Assembly (NCBI RefSeq): GCF_000308555.1
Contig: NZ_BAFY01000189.1
Span: 1-44,857, forward strand
Length of the DNA: 44,857 bases
Reading direction: 5' to 3'
Source: Nocardia cyriacigeorgica NBRC 100375
Lineage (GTDB): Bacteria; Actinomycetota; Actinomycetes; Mycobacteriales; Mycobacteriaceae
Shown here one piece after another: positions 17,862 to 25,852 of the stretch. The notes beneath the pieces are model-generated. The model made no database searches. It was not told where the DNA came from and saw nothing but the letters and a program-made list of their open reading frames with translations. The position numbers and the translations under genes are program-made. Position 1 is the first letter of the stretch, and the number at the start of each line of letters is the position of its first letter.

Positions 17862-18527
17862 CTATGGCGTGAAGATCGCGGGCTCGTAATCGAACCCCGG
17901 TGTCACTTCGAGGACGGTGTCGGCGGGGTTGCTCACCTTGAATACAACAGTGAAGGCGACCTCGCGCCCGGGCAGCACCGTTGTCGAGGGCGAACCGACC
18001 CCTTGACTCGAATCGAACACCCGCTCGGCCTCGAGGTTGTCGCTCTGACAGGTCGCTTGGAAGAAGTCGGGGTCATAGTTGTCCGACGAACCGTTGACAA
18101 CGGTGACTGCGAAAGCCACGTAATGGCCAGGATCGTTCGTGGACGCTGATTCACTGGGCGAGTACGGAGTGGGTGGAGCGATAGTTACCGAGAGCCCGTC
18201 GTCGTACCGATATGCCTCACCGAACCGGGGGTTCTGCGCGGGTGGGCGGCGGGTGGAAGTCGCAGCTGAGGTCGAGGTGATCTCCGGCGCCGTGGTGGGA
18301 GAGGGCGGCTGGGACGGGGCCTGCTGTGGCGGCACGCTCGAAGTTTCCGGAGGGACGGCAGTGGTACTCGCCGTCGGCGAACGTTCGATGGGCGCAGTCG
18401 TGACAGCAGGGCGATTGACGCCGGTATCGACGCTGGGCTGTGCTTCTCCGCCCACCTGGTCCGAGCATGCGTTCAGCGGCAGGGCCAGGACGGCCACCGC
18501 GACAACAAGCCATGTAGTTCTCGTCAT
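17862..18527 (-). CDS. secreted lipoprotein with DUF4352-like beta domain
   Basis: 221 residues. The lipoprotein signal ends LPLNAC, so C21 is the predicted lipidated cysteine. A long Thr/Ser/Pro linker (about 30-100) leads to an immunoglobulin-like domain (about 105-221) with DGLSVTI, GHYVAFAVTVVNGSSDNYDP and VAFTVVFKV strands, a pattern seen in DUF4352 proteins of actinobacteria. Function is unknown. It runs on the opposite strand to the type VII operon, the two ending 143 bases apart. Confidence 0.75.
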   Translation of the reverse strand: MTRTTWLVVAVAVLALPLNACSDQVGGEAQPSVDTGVNRPAVTTAPIERSPTASTTAVPPETSSVPPQQAPSQPPSPTTAPEITSTSAATSTRRPPAQNPRFGEAYRYDDGLSVTIAPPTPYSPSESASTNDPGHYVAFAVTVVNGSSDNYDPDFFQATCQSDNLEAERVFDSSQGVGSPSTTVLPGREVAFTVVFKVSNPADTVLEVTPGFDYEPAIFTP

Positions 18528-18737
18528 CGGATACTCCAGGCGTCAGCGACCAGAGGCATCGACGTTCCACATTACGCCGCGTCGCACAGCGGTTTCGCTG
18601 TCATCCGAGCACGGGAAGCTGCGTGGCCGAATCGTGATCCCCACCCCCGGTGAACCGCAGCCGACACGGCCTCACACACCAGGAGGCGGCGGCGATTCGT
18701 CGACCAACGACTCGCCGGGCGGCTGGCGCGAGGACCG

Positions 18738-19172
18738 CTACAGCTCCGGGCGGCCGGGACGCATACCGTTGGACGCGAGTCCGCGTGTACTGAACTCGCA
18801 CACCGGCGACGGCACCGGCTCACCCGGGTCCGGCTCGTCCAGCCGCGCGAGAATCCACTTCCGCACCCCCTGCAACTGCCCGATGAGGTCATCGACTTCG
18901 GCCAGTTTCCTGCGGTAGACCGCCGCCGAGTCCGGGCACGAATCGCCGGATGGGTTACCCGCTTGCAGGCATTCCACGAACGGCCGGATCTCCTCCAGCT
19001 CGAATCCGCACTCCTGCAAGGTGCGGATCTGGCGCACCACGCGGTAGTCGTCCTCGCTGTAGACGCGGTAGCCGCTGGCGTCGCGGCCCGCGCGCAGGAG
19101 GCCGCGCGATTCGTAGTAGCGCAGGGCACGCGTGGTGGTCGACGTGCGTTCGGCCAATTCCCCGATCCGCAT
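18738..19172 (-). CDS. MerR family transcriptional regulator
   Basis: 144 residues. The MerR winged helix is residues 1-70 (MRIGELAERTSTTTRALRYYESRGLL). A coiled-coil dimerisation helix follows (about 83-112). Cysteines at 55, 68, 79 and 125 could sense a metal or an oxidant, but their spacing is not that of SoxR or CueR. The ATG at 19170-19172 is preceded by GGAAAGGA, which fixes the start over the upstream in-frame start at 19217. The gene lies directly downstream of a MarR gene on the same strand, with 78 bases between. Confidence 0.85.
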   Translation of the reverse strand: MRIGELAERTSTTTRALRYYESRGLLRAGRDASGYRVYSEDDYRVVRQIRTLQECGFELEEIRPFVECLQAGNPSGDSCPDSAAVYRRKLAEVDDLIGQLQGVRKWILARLDEPDPGEPVPSPVCEFSTRGLASNGMRPGRPEL

Positions 19173-19250
19173 CCCGGTCCTTTCCGATCCGCGCAGGTGC
19201 GCGATTATCGGTAGCAACCGCCTGCGGCCGGATCTTCATCCTGGACCGGT

Positions 19251-19640
19251 TCAGGTCAGATGCTTGCGCAGCACTTCCTGATGGGTCGGACGGGCCGCCT
19301 CGAGCCGTTCGCGACCCGCGGTGGTGAGCCGGAGGAAGTTGGCTCGCCGGTCGAAGTCGCAGGTGGCGCGTTCGACGAGCCCGGCCTTCTCCAGCCTGGT
19401 CACGGTGCGTGAGAGCGCGCTCTGGCTCAGGTACATCTCGGTCTCGATGTCTTTCATCTTGACCTTCTCCGCCTGCGCTCCGCCGCAGCGTCCGCCGAGG
19501 ACCTGGAGCAGCTCGAACTCGCTGAGGCCGAGCTGATGCTGTGCCTGTAGCGCGCTCTCCAGCTCACAGGACGTGCCGTGATACAGGCGGAGCGTTTCGG
19601 ACCACTTCGCGCAGACATCTTTGTCGGTGTCGTGGTACAT
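19251..19640 (-). CDS. MarR family repressor of the divergent MFS exporter
   Basis: 129 residues with a MarR winged helix (LSQSALSRTVTRLEKAGLVERATCDFDRRANFLRLTTAG, about 71-109). It has four cysteines (10, 25, 52 and 94). C52 sits in an unusual insertion GGRCGGAQAEKV just before the helix-turn-helix, and C94 is at the base of the wing, so thiol-based sensing is possible. The gene is divergent from an MFS exporter with two strong palindromes between them, the common arrangement of a self-regulating drug-efflux switch. Confidence 0.85.
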   Translation of the reverse strand: MYHDTDKDVCAKWSETLRLYHGTSCELESALQAQHQLGLSEFELLQVLGGRCGGAQAEKVKMKDIETEMYLSQSALSRTVTRLEKAGLVERATCDFDRRANFLRLTTAGRERLEAARPTHQEVLRKHLT

Positions 19641-19669
19641 GAGCCGAGGTTAGCATGTCAAGGCATTTT

Positions 19670-19681
19670 ATGCACGTGCAT
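19670..19681. promoter_or_regulatory. MarR operator 1 between MarR and MFS genes
   Basis: ATGCACGTGCAT is a perfect 12-bp palindrome, 29 bases upstream of the MarR start. Its centre is 30 bases, about three helical turns, from that of operator 2. Confidence 0.65.
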
Positions 19682-19689
19682 TACATGTG

Positions 19690-19718
19690 TTGACATTCAA
19701 TGCATGTGCATTTAAGTT
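19690..19718 (+). promoter_or_regulatory. promoter of the MFS exporter
   Basis: TTGACA (19690-19695), a 17-base spacer and TAAGTT (19713-19718). The GTG start at 19726 lies seven bases past the -10 element, so the transcript should be leaderless. Confidence 0.65.
19699..19712. promoter_or_regulatory. MarR operator 2 inside the MFS promoter spacer
   Basis: AATGCA-TG-TGCATT, a perfect 6+2+6 inverted repeat that fills the spacer between the -35 and -10 boxes. A bound repressor would block RNA polymerase directly. Confidence 0.65.
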
Positions 19719-19725
19719 ACCCTCC

Positions 19726-21165
19726 GTGACCACGACAACGGCACCCCAGAACCTCACTGCTCCTACTACTTCCGAACCAACCGCGAGTGGTTGGGGGCCC
19801 AAGCTGTGGGCCATCCTGTTCGTCGCCGGTCTGGCGATGTTCCTCGACGCGCTCGACGTCTCCATGGTGGGCGTCGCGCTCCCCTCGATCGGCGAAGATC
19901 TGGGCCTGGACACCTCCGCGCTGCAGTGGATCGTCAACGGCTACATCCTCGGCTACGGCGGCCTACTGCTGCTCGGCGGACGAGCCGCCGACCTGCTCGG
20001 CCGCAGACAGGTCTTCCTGACGGCACTGGTGGTCTTCGGAATCGCCTCGTTGATCGGCGGCCTCGTCGATGACGGCGCGTTGCTGATCGCCACCCGGATC
20101 ATCAAGGGCGTCGCCGCCGCCTTCACCGCGCCGGCCGCGCTGTCGATCATCACGACCACCTTCAAGGAAGGCCCCGACCGCAACCGGGCCCTGTCGATCT
20201 TCACCATCTTCGGCGCCACCGGCTACGCCTCCGGCCTGATCGTGTCGGGCCTGCTCACCGGCATCGACTGGCGACTGACCTTCTACATGCCGGTCGTGGT
20301 CGTCGCGATCGTGACGGTCACCGCCTACTTCGTGATCCCGCGCAACATCGAAAAGGAAGAGGGCCGTATCGATTTCACCGGTGCGGTGCTGCTGACCGGC
20401 GGCATGCTGGCGGCGGTCTACACGATCGTGACGGCGCCGGAGACCGGCTTCACCCCCACCGTCATCGCGACCACCATCCTCGCCGTCGGCCTGCTGTCCA
20501 CGTTCTTCGTGGTGGAGAACCGGGTGAGCCACCCGCTGGTGCGGCTGAGCATCTTCAAGGTGAAGTCGATCGTGCGGGCGAACCTGGCCGCACTGGCCAT
20601 CTTCGGCTCCTACCTGAGCTTCCAGACGATCGTGTCGCTGTACCTGCAGAACACCCTGGAATGGGAGCCGCTGCAGATGGCGCTGGCGATGGCGCCGACC
20701 GGCATCATCGTCGCGATCCTTTCGCCGATCGCGGGCAACTTCATCGACCGCTTCGGCACCACCCCGATGATCCTGTCCGCTCTCACCTCGTTCGTGGCCG
20801 GCTACGTGTGGTTCCTCACCCGCGGTGGCAGCGCCGACCCGAACTACGTCGTAGACTACCTGCCCGCGTTCCTGCTGCTCGGCCTCGGCTTCGCACTCGG
20901 ATTCTCCGCGGTGATGGTGCAGGCCACCGAGGGCATCGCCGACCATGAGCAGGGCCTGGCCTCCGGTCTGGTGCAGACCTCGTTCCAAATCGGCGGTGCG
21001 GTGGTGCTGGCCATCGCCACCGGCCTGATCAGCGACGCCGCCACCGACGGCATCGCCGGCTACCGGCCGGGGCTGTACCTGGTGACCGCGGTCGCCGTGA
21101 TCGGCCTGATCGCCTCCGCCTCGGCCGTGCTGGCCCGCAAGCAGGCGGTCGCCGAACTCGCGTAA
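19726..21165 (+). CDS. MFS drug exporter, DHA2 family (14 helices)
   Basis: About 479 residues with the pattern of a 14-helix H+-antiporter. Motif C-like and DHA2 blocks are visible: LDALDVSMVGVALPSIGEDL in helix 1 and WIVNGYILGYGGLLLLGGRAADLLGRRQVF, which holds motif A (GGRAADLLGRR). Members of the EmrB/QacA group export hydrophobic drugs and antibiotics. The GTG at 19726 is placed immediately after a consensus promoter, so I prefer it to the upstream in-frame start at 19687, which would lie before the -35 box. Expression is probably controlled by the divergent MarR protein. Confidence 0.88.
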   Translation: MTTTTAPQNLTAPTTSEPTASGWGPKLWAILFVAGLAMFLDALDVSMVGVALPSIGEDLGLDTSALQWIVNGYILGYGGLLLLGGRAADLLGRRQVFLTALVVFGIASLIGGLVDDGALLIATRIIKGVAAAFTAPAALSIITTTFKEGPDRNRALSIFTIFGATGYASGLIVSGLLTGIDWRLTFYMPVVVVAIVTVTAYFVIPRNIEKEEGRIDFTGAVLLTGGMLAAVYTIVTAPETGFTPTVIATTILAVGLLSTFFVVENRVSHPLVRLSIFKVKSIVRANLAALAIFGSYLSFQTIVSLYLQNTLEWEPLQMALAMAPTGIIVAILSPIAGNFIDRFGTTPMILSALTSFVAGYVWFLTRGGSADPNYVVDYLPAFLLLGLGFALGFSAVMVQATEGIADHEQGLASGLVQTSFQIGGAVVLAIATGLISDAATDGIAGYRPGLYLVTAVAVIGLIASASAVLARKQAVAELA

Positions 21166-21185
21166 GCGGATTCGACAACTGGACA

Positions 21186-21218
21186 GCAGTGGGGTCGCCG
21201 GATCGGCGGCCCCACTGC
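21186..21218 (+). terminator. hairpin terminator after the MFS exporter
   Basis: A 15-bp stem (21186-21200 with 21204-21218, one T-G wobble) with a three-base loop GAT, 20 bases after the MFS stop codon. Confidence 0.7.
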
Positions 21219-21338
21219 CGTATGTAGCGAACATCTCCGGATCGGCGTGCACGGCCGGGGACGTGACCCTTCCCATACCGGATCCGGCGCGAGCGCCAGG
21301 ACCTCATGGGTTACCTCGGCGTAAGCAACTCCACCGAA

Positions 21339-21350
21339 AAGTACGTACTT
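21339..21350. promoter_or_regulatory. 12-bp palindrome upstream of the imine-reductase-like gene
   Basis: AAGTACGTACTT, a perfect palindrome 78 bases before the ATG at 21429. It is a candidate operator; no regulator is adjacent. Confidence 0.4.
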
Positions 21351-21428
21351 GCCGGGGTGTTCGGTCGCTTCGAGACTCGGAGACGCCGACGAGGTTTCAG
21401 ACCCACCGCCGAATGATCGGAGATCGCC

Positions 21429-22297
21429 ATGACCGAACCCACGCCCGTCACCATCCTCGGGCTGGGCTCGATGGGCAGCGCGCTCGCCGGGCTCTGCTCG
21501 CGGCAGGGCATCCCACCACGGTGTGGAACCGAAGCCCGCAGCGCGCGGCGGCTCTGGTGGACTCCGGCGCGATCGCACGGCTGCGGATCGCATGCGCGGT
21601 AGCCGACAATCGTGTGATCGTCTCGTGCTTCAGCACTTTCGCGGTCACCCGCGAGGCTCTCGCCGAGACAGACCTGCGTGACTGTGACCTGATCACCCTG
21701 AACAGCGGAAGCCCGGATGAGGCAAGGAAATTCGCACAGTGGGCGGCAGAACGCGGGGCGCGGTACCTCGGTGGGGCGATCAAGAACGTGCCGTCGGCGG
21801 TGGGCAAGCCGGACACCTTGCTGTACTTCGGCGGTGACCGCGCTGTCTTCGACGAGCACGCCGAGCTCTTGCGGGTATTCGGCGGTGAGATCGAATTCCT
21901 CGGCACAGAACCGGATCTCGCCGCACTCTACGAGGCGGCTGTGGGCGCGATGCTGCTGCCCGCACTGCTCGGATTCCTCGAGGGCGCGGCGGTGCTGGCC
22001 GCGCGCGGCCGTGAGGCGCGGACGATGGTCGGCTATTCCGTGAAGTGGTTGCAGATGATCGAGTCGATTCTTCCGGTCATCGCCGAAGAGATCGACCATC
22101 GCGATTACACCCGCCTCGGCGCCTCGGTCGAAGTGTTTCACCATGCGATCGATCAGGATCGGCAGATCGGCGCCGAATCGGGCGTCGATATGTCCTGGCA
22201 CGAGCCGATGCACGAGCTGCTGCGGCGCGCGGTTGCCGAGGGGCGGGACAAGCAGAGCGTCACCGCGCTCATCGAACTGCTGACCGGCGGCAGGTGA
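21429..22297 (+). pseudogene. imine-reductase-like NAD(P)-dependent oxidoreductase, broken by one missing base
   Basis: ATG at 21429 follows GGAGATCGCC and begins VTILGLGSMGSALAG, a Rossmann dinucleotide site. After the GGG at 21489-21491 the protein continues only in the frame one base away (ALLAAGHPTTVWNRSPQ...). One missing G (GGGG to GGG) explains this. The restored product is about 289 residues, the usual length of imine reductases/reductive aminases. The C-terminal part (ARYLGGAIKNVPSAVGKPDTLLYFGG; LGTEPDLAALYEAAVGAM; EEIDHRDY) matches that dimerisation domain. It would reduce imines or make amines with NADPH. Downstream of the shift the frame is clean to TGA at 22297, so this is either a recent mutation or a sequencing error. 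Confidence 0.75.
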
Positions 22298-22384
22298 CCT
22301 GCGCACCGTGGACCGGGCGGTGCGGTAGGCGCTCTGCGCCGCGCGGTCGGCGGGGCCACACCCGCGCGTCGCCGCCTGGTGTCC

Positions 22385-22825
22385 TCATCCGAGCTGCTTG
22401 AGGTTCTTCATCGTGAACCGGGAGTTGACACGTCCGATCTTCGGGATCGTCATCACCTGGGTACGCAGGAACACCTCGTATGCGTCCAGATCCGCGACGG
22501 CGACGCGTGCGAAATAGTCGGGGGTGCCGAACAATCGGCGCAGCTCCCTGACCTCGTCGAGGCCGATCATCGTCTCCTCGAAGCGGGCGACGGTGTCCGC
22601 GTCCTGGCCTTCGAGGGTGAGATCGAGCAGCACCTCGAAGGCCCGGCCGACCGCACCGGGGTCGATGACGGCCCGGTACCCGCGGATGACGCCCTCGGCT
22701 TCGAGCCGCTGCACTCGGCGCAGACAAGGTCCGGGCGTGAGCCCGACCCGGCCGGCGAGTTCGACGTTGGTCAGCCGTCCGTCGGCCTCCAGCTCGGCGA
22801 TGATTGCGCGATCCAGCGAGTCCAT
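22385..22825 (-). CDS. lrp: Lrp/AsnC family regulator of branched-chain amino acid export
   Basis: 146 residues: an AsnC-type helix-turn-helix (about 3-45, LDRAIIAELEADGRLTNVEL ... VGLTPGPCLRRVQRLEAEGVI) and a RAM effector-binding domain (about 65-140, GTPDYFARVAVADLDAYEVF). The start MDSLDR at 22825 is chosen over 22870 because the family begins there. It is divergent from an azlC-azlD pair. In Corynebacterium glutamicum the same arrangement is lrp-brnFE, where Lrp activates export of leucine, isoleucine, valine and methionine in response to these amino acids. The same role is inferred here. Confidence 0.85.
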   Translation of the reverse strand: MDSLDRAIIAELEADGRLTNVELAGRVGLTPGPCLRRVQRLEAEGVIRGYRAVIDPGAVGRAFEVLLDLTLEGQDADTVARFEETMIGLDEVRELRRLFGTPDYFARVAVADLDAYEVFLRTQVMTIPKIGRVNSRFTMKNLKQLG

Positions 22826-22868
22826 GCATTCATACTGCTCTGGCACCTGGATTCCGCGCAATGTATGC
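22826..22868. promoter_or_regulatory. Lrp operator region
   Basis: GCATTCAT (22826-22833) and ATGTATGC (22861-22868) are inverted 8-base half-sites with one mismatch. They fill the divergent lrp / azlC promoter region. Confidence 0.4.
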
Positions 22869-22904
22869 AACCAAAGAGCAAGCGAATTGCGCGACCATTA
22901 TCGA

Positions 22905-23642
22905 GTGCAGCAACTCGACCCGGTGCCCGCGCTCGCGGTGCCCTCCAGATCCCGGCAGGAACAGGTCGCCGCGGGTATCGCCGACTCGGTATCGGCGGGC
23001 CTCGGCATCTTCCCGCTGGGCATCGCGCTCGGCCTGCTGGTGGTGCAGGCGGGGCTGCCGTGGTGGCTGGCGCCTGCGCTGTCGCTTGCGGCGTTCGCCG
23101 GTTCGCTGGAACTGCTGCTGGTCGGCATGGTGGCGGCGACCGCGCCGCTGGTGGCGGTGGCGGTCACGGTGTTCGTGGTGAACTTCCGGCACGTGTTCTA
23201 TGCGTTCTCCTTCCCGATTCACCTGGTGCGCAACCGGTTCGCGCGGGTGTACAGCGTGTACGCGATGATCGACGAGGCCTATGCGGTGTCCGCGGCGCTG
23301 CCGCCGGCGCAGCGTTCGGGGCCGCGACTGCTGACCATGCAGCTCGCCTCGCAGGCGTACTGGGTCGGCGGCGGTCTGGTCGGTGTCGCGATCGGTGCGG
23401 TGATCCCTGGACCGATCAAGGGGCTGGAGTTCGCACTGTGCGCCCTGTTCACGGTGCTCGCCCTCGATGCCTGCCGCTCCCGGCGCGACCTGCCGTCGGT
23501 GCTGCTGGCGGTGGTCGCCGTCGGCGGCGCGCTGATCCTGACGCCGCAGGTCGCGCTGTTCGTGGCACTGCTGGCGTTCGTGGTGCTGTTGTTGATCCGA
23601 TATCGGCTCGCCGGCCGGAAGGCGGTGGCTGTCGATGCCTGA
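22905..23642 (+). CDS. azlC: AzlC family branched-chain amino acid exporter, large subunit (BrnF-like)
   Basis: About 245 residues with seven or eight predicted helices: ADSVSAGLGIFPLGIALGLL, LSLAAFAGSLELLLVGMVAA, VNFRHVFYAFSFPI and others, matching the AzlC/BrnF family, which forms a two-component exporter with AzlD/BrnE. The start is uncertain. GTG at 22905 is chosen; TTG at 22887 is in frame, and the open frame goes further upstream through the lrp gene without a sensible start. It overlaps azlD by eight bases. Confidence 0.85.
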   Translation: MQQLDPVPALAVPSRSRQEQVAAGIADSVSAGLGIFPLGIALGLLVVQAGLPWWLAPALSLAAFAGSLELLLVGMVAATAPLVAVAVTVFVVNFRHVFYAFSFPIHLVRNRFARVYSVYAMIDEAYAVSAALPPAQRSGPRLLTMQLASQAYWVGGGLVGVAIGAVIPGPIKGLEFALCALFTVLALDACRSRRDLPSVLLAVVAVGGALILTPQVALFVALLAFVVLLLIRYRLAGRKAVAVDA

Positions 23643-23958
23643 CACCGGATATCTGCTGGCAGTGCTGGTGATCGTCTTCTCGATCACCTTCGCCCTGCGC
23701 GCGGTCCCGTTCGCCGTGCTGAAACCGCTACGCCGCTCGCATCTGGTGCGCACGCTCGCGGTGTGGATGCCGGTCGGCATCCTCGCGATCCTGGCGGCTA
23801 CCAGCCTGCACACCACCGTCGCCGAGGACGGCGCGGCGCTCTACGCCCTGCTCGCGATGGCCGTGACCGCCGCCGTCCACCTGCTGTGCGGGCGGCGCAC
23901 CCTGCTCAGCGTCGGGATCGGGACCGGCGTGTATGTCGTGTTGCTCAATCTGCTCTGA
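23635..23958 (+). CDS. azlD: AzlD family branched-chain amino acid exporter, small subunit (BrnE-like)
   Basis: 107 residues with four helices (LLAVLVIVFSITFALRAVPFAVL; VWMPVGILAILAATSLH; ALLAMAVTAAVHLL; LLSVGIGTGVYVVLLNLL), typical of AzlD. The RAVPF sequence after the first helix is conserved in the family. Translation is coupled to azlC through an eight-base overlap. Together they should export branched-chain amino acids and methionine across the membrane, driven by the proton-motive force. Confidence 0.88.
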   Translation: MPDTGYLLAVLVIVFSITFALRAVPFAVLKPLRRSHLVRTLAVWMPVGILAILAATSLHTTVAEDGAALYALLAMAVTAAVHLLCGRRTLLSVGIGTGVYVVLLNLL

Positions 23959-23999
23959 TCGAGAAGTCCTTCGCCAACCAGTGAGGAGCGTGCCCGCCC

Positions 24000-24797
24000 A
24001 TGCCCGACGCGGCTGATCGACCCAGCTATTTCCGCCGAATCGGTGCCGAGCGATACCTGCCCACCGAGTACACCGGCGGCGCGTGGCGGGCCGATGAGCA
24101 ACATTTCAGCCCGCTGAGCGGTCTGATCGTGCACGCCATCGAAGCCGCCCGCGCCCGCGACGGCAGGCCCGAGCTCGCGATGAGCCGGATCACCTTCGAC
24201 ATTCTCGGCCAGATCGGTCGCGAGGAATTCGACATCGAGGTCCACACCACCCGGCCGGGACGCACCATCGAGCTGACCGAAGCCACCGTCGTCATCGCGG
24301 GACGTCCCGTCGTCAGCGCCCGTGCCTGGCTGCTGTCCGCGCAGGACACCAGCGCGGTCACCGGCGGTGAACCCGATCGGCTGCCCGCCCCAGAATCACT
24401 CGAGCGCTGGCCGATCGGCGACCTGTGGCCGGGCGGCTACATCGCCTCGCTCGAGGTCCGCACCACCGCCGCGCCACAACCCGGCCGCACGACAGCGTGG
24501 ATCTCGACTCACGTCGCGCTGCTCGACGGCGAGGTCACCAGTCCGCTCGCCGACTTCGTCGCGCTCATCGACACCGCCAATGGCATCGCGGTCCGCCAGG
24601 ATCCGAGGAAGTGGATGTTCCCCAACGTCGACCTGTCCATCCATCTCTATCGCCAACCCCAGGGGTCATGGACCGGGCTCGACACCTCCGTCGTCTTCGG
24701 CGAGCAGGGGCAGGGCCTCACCACGACCGTCCTGCACGACGTCCGCGGGCCGGTGGGGCGCGCCGAGCAGATCCTGACCGTCCGTCCGCTGGATTGA
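24000..24797 (+). CDS. acyl-CoA thioesterase family protein (double hotdog)
   Basis: A 265-residue protein of the TesB/4HBT_3 type with two hotdog repeats. The first carries GGAWRADEQHFSPLSGLIVHAIE and RITFDILGQIGREEFDIEV. The second carries WISTHVALLDGEVTSPLADFVALIDTANGIA, whose D-to-T/S/Q active-site region resembles the acyl-CoA thioesterase II family. The C-terminal block VDLSIHLYRQPQGSWTGLDTSVVFGEQGQGLTTTVLHD fits such enzymes. It would hydrolyse fatty acyl-CoA; the chain length is unknown. A GAGGAG ribosome binding site precedes the ATG. Confidence 0.75.
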   Translation: MPDAADRPSYFRRIGAERYLPTEYTGGAWRADEQHFSPLSGLIVHAIEAARARDGRPELAMSRITFDILGQIGREEFDIEVHTTRPGRTIELTEATVVIAGRPVVSARAWLLSAQDTSAVTGGEPDRLPAPESLERWPIGDLWPGGYIASLEVRTTAAPQPGRTTAWISTHVALLDGEVTSPLADFVALIDTANGIAVRQDPRKWMFPNVDLSIHLYRQPQGSWTGLDTSVVFGEQGQGLTTTVLHDVRGPVGRAEQILTVRPLD

Positions 24798-24817
24798 CGG
24801 ATCCATCGCGGCTTGCC

Positions 24818-24833
24818 TTGACCTCGACGTCAA
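24818..24833. promoter_or_regulatory. inverted repeat in the thioredoxin promoter region
   Basis: TTGAC-CTCGAC-GTCAA, 44 bases before the thioredoxin start. The left half could double as a -35 box, as in MerR-controlled promoters, but I find no -10 box at the 19-base spacing such promoters need. Confidence 0.3.
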
Positions 24834-24876
24834 CCTCTAGCGTCGGCTCCGACCCGACGAGCAACAGGAGACGACG

Positions 24877-25206
24877 ATGACCACCAGCAACGCGGTGACG
24901 ATGGTGACGGATGCGACGTTCGCGAACGAGGTTCTGCGCTCGGAACTTCCGGTTCTGGTCGACTTCACCTCCGACCACTGCGGCCCCTGCCGGATGATCT
25001 CTCCGGTCCTCGCCGAGATCGCCGCGCAGACACCACAGTTGAAGGTGGTGACGCTCGATGTGGACGCCAATCCGGAGATCAGCGCGGCCTACGCGGTGAT
25101 GGCGATGCCGACGTTGATGGTGTTCCGGTCCGGCGAGCCGTCCAAGCGGCTGGTCGGCGCGCGCTCCAAGCGACGGCTGCTCGATGAGCTCGCCGACGTC
25201 CTCTGA
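24877..25206 (+). CDS. thioredoxin
   Basis: 109 residues. Active site C35-G-P-C38, cis-proline loop MAMPTLMVFRSG (about 73-84), and the central strand PVLVDFTSDH. It reduces disulfides in the cytoplasm, probably with thioredoxin reductase encoded elsewhere. The residue before the first active-site cysteine is histidine (DHCGPC) where almost all thioredoxins have tryptophan (WCGPC), which may change redox potential or partner choice. ATG at 24877 has CAGGAGA upstream. The gene stands alone between the thioesterase and an MmcQ protein on the other strand. Confidence 0.9.
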   Translation: MTTSNAVTMVTDATFANEVLRSELPVLVDFTSDHCGPCRMISPVLAEIAAQTPQLKVVTLDVDANPEISAAYAVMAMPTLMVFRSGEPSKRLVGARSKRRLLDELADVL

Positions 25207-25231
25207 GCGTGGCGGCGAGCCCCTCGCGGTG

Positions 25232-25570
25232 TCAATCGGTGTTGTCGAGCAGCTGGCGCGGTGCGGCCTGACGCCAGGAGTCGGCGACGATCGCCTCCAT
25301 CTCCTCGCGGTCGTCGAGGGCGGCCAACCGCACCCGCACCCAAGCATTGGCCGCTTCGTGGGAGGCGATCCAGAACTTGGCGGGTTCGGCGGCGACAAGT
25401 TCATCGCGTTCGATGATGGGACAGCGGACCGCCATGGAGGTTTCGGCTTCCGGGAGGGTGAGGAAGAGCTTGCCCGCGACCCGGAACGTGGGCATGCCCC
25501 AGGTGAACTGCTCCGCGGTCTCCGGTAAGGACAAGGCGAAGGCGCGGACATCATCCCCGGTGGCACTCAT
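25232..25570 (-). CDS. MmcQ/YjbR family protein
   Basis: 112 residues of the small MmcQ/YjbR fold, which is CyaY-like and was annotated as DNA-binding on structural grounds. Typical family blocks: ALSLPETAEQFTWGMPTFRVAGKLFLTL near the N-terminus and WVRVRLAALDDREEMEAIVADSWR at the C-terminus. The biochemical role is not established in the family. The open frame runs on upstream to 26368, but family similarity starts at ATG 25568-25570. The 282 bases to the glutaminase start hold no gene that I can support. Confidence 0.85.
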   Translation of the reverse strand: MSATGDDVRAFALSLPETAEQFTWGMPTFRVAGKLFLTLPEAETSMAVRCPIIERDELVAAEPAKFWIASHEAANAWVRVRLAALDDREEMEAIVADSWRQAAPRQLLDNTD

Positions 25571-25852
25571 GCGCCGGATTCTTCCAAACCCCACCGACAC
25601 CGCTCGCCGCACGGCCTCGGCGGTAACAGTGTCGCGTCGATGTCGTGTCGCTTCGGACAACGATCGCCGCTGCCGGGGATACTTCCCGGGTTCGACCTGA
25701 TCGTGGGGCCGGATCCGACCCACTGCGTTCGCGCCCGGCACCGCCGGATGCGGACTGCCTATCGGTGTACGCGGCGCCGCTCGGGCACCGATCCGTGCGC
25801 GCGGTGCGCAGACTGTGGTGCGGCCGGTCCCGGCGCCGAGTAGGAGACCCGG

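Noticed and set aside
19963..21276. 437-residue minus-strand frame opposite the MFS exporter
   Set aside because: His/Asp/Gly-rich shadow of membrane-helix codons read backwards; no motif.
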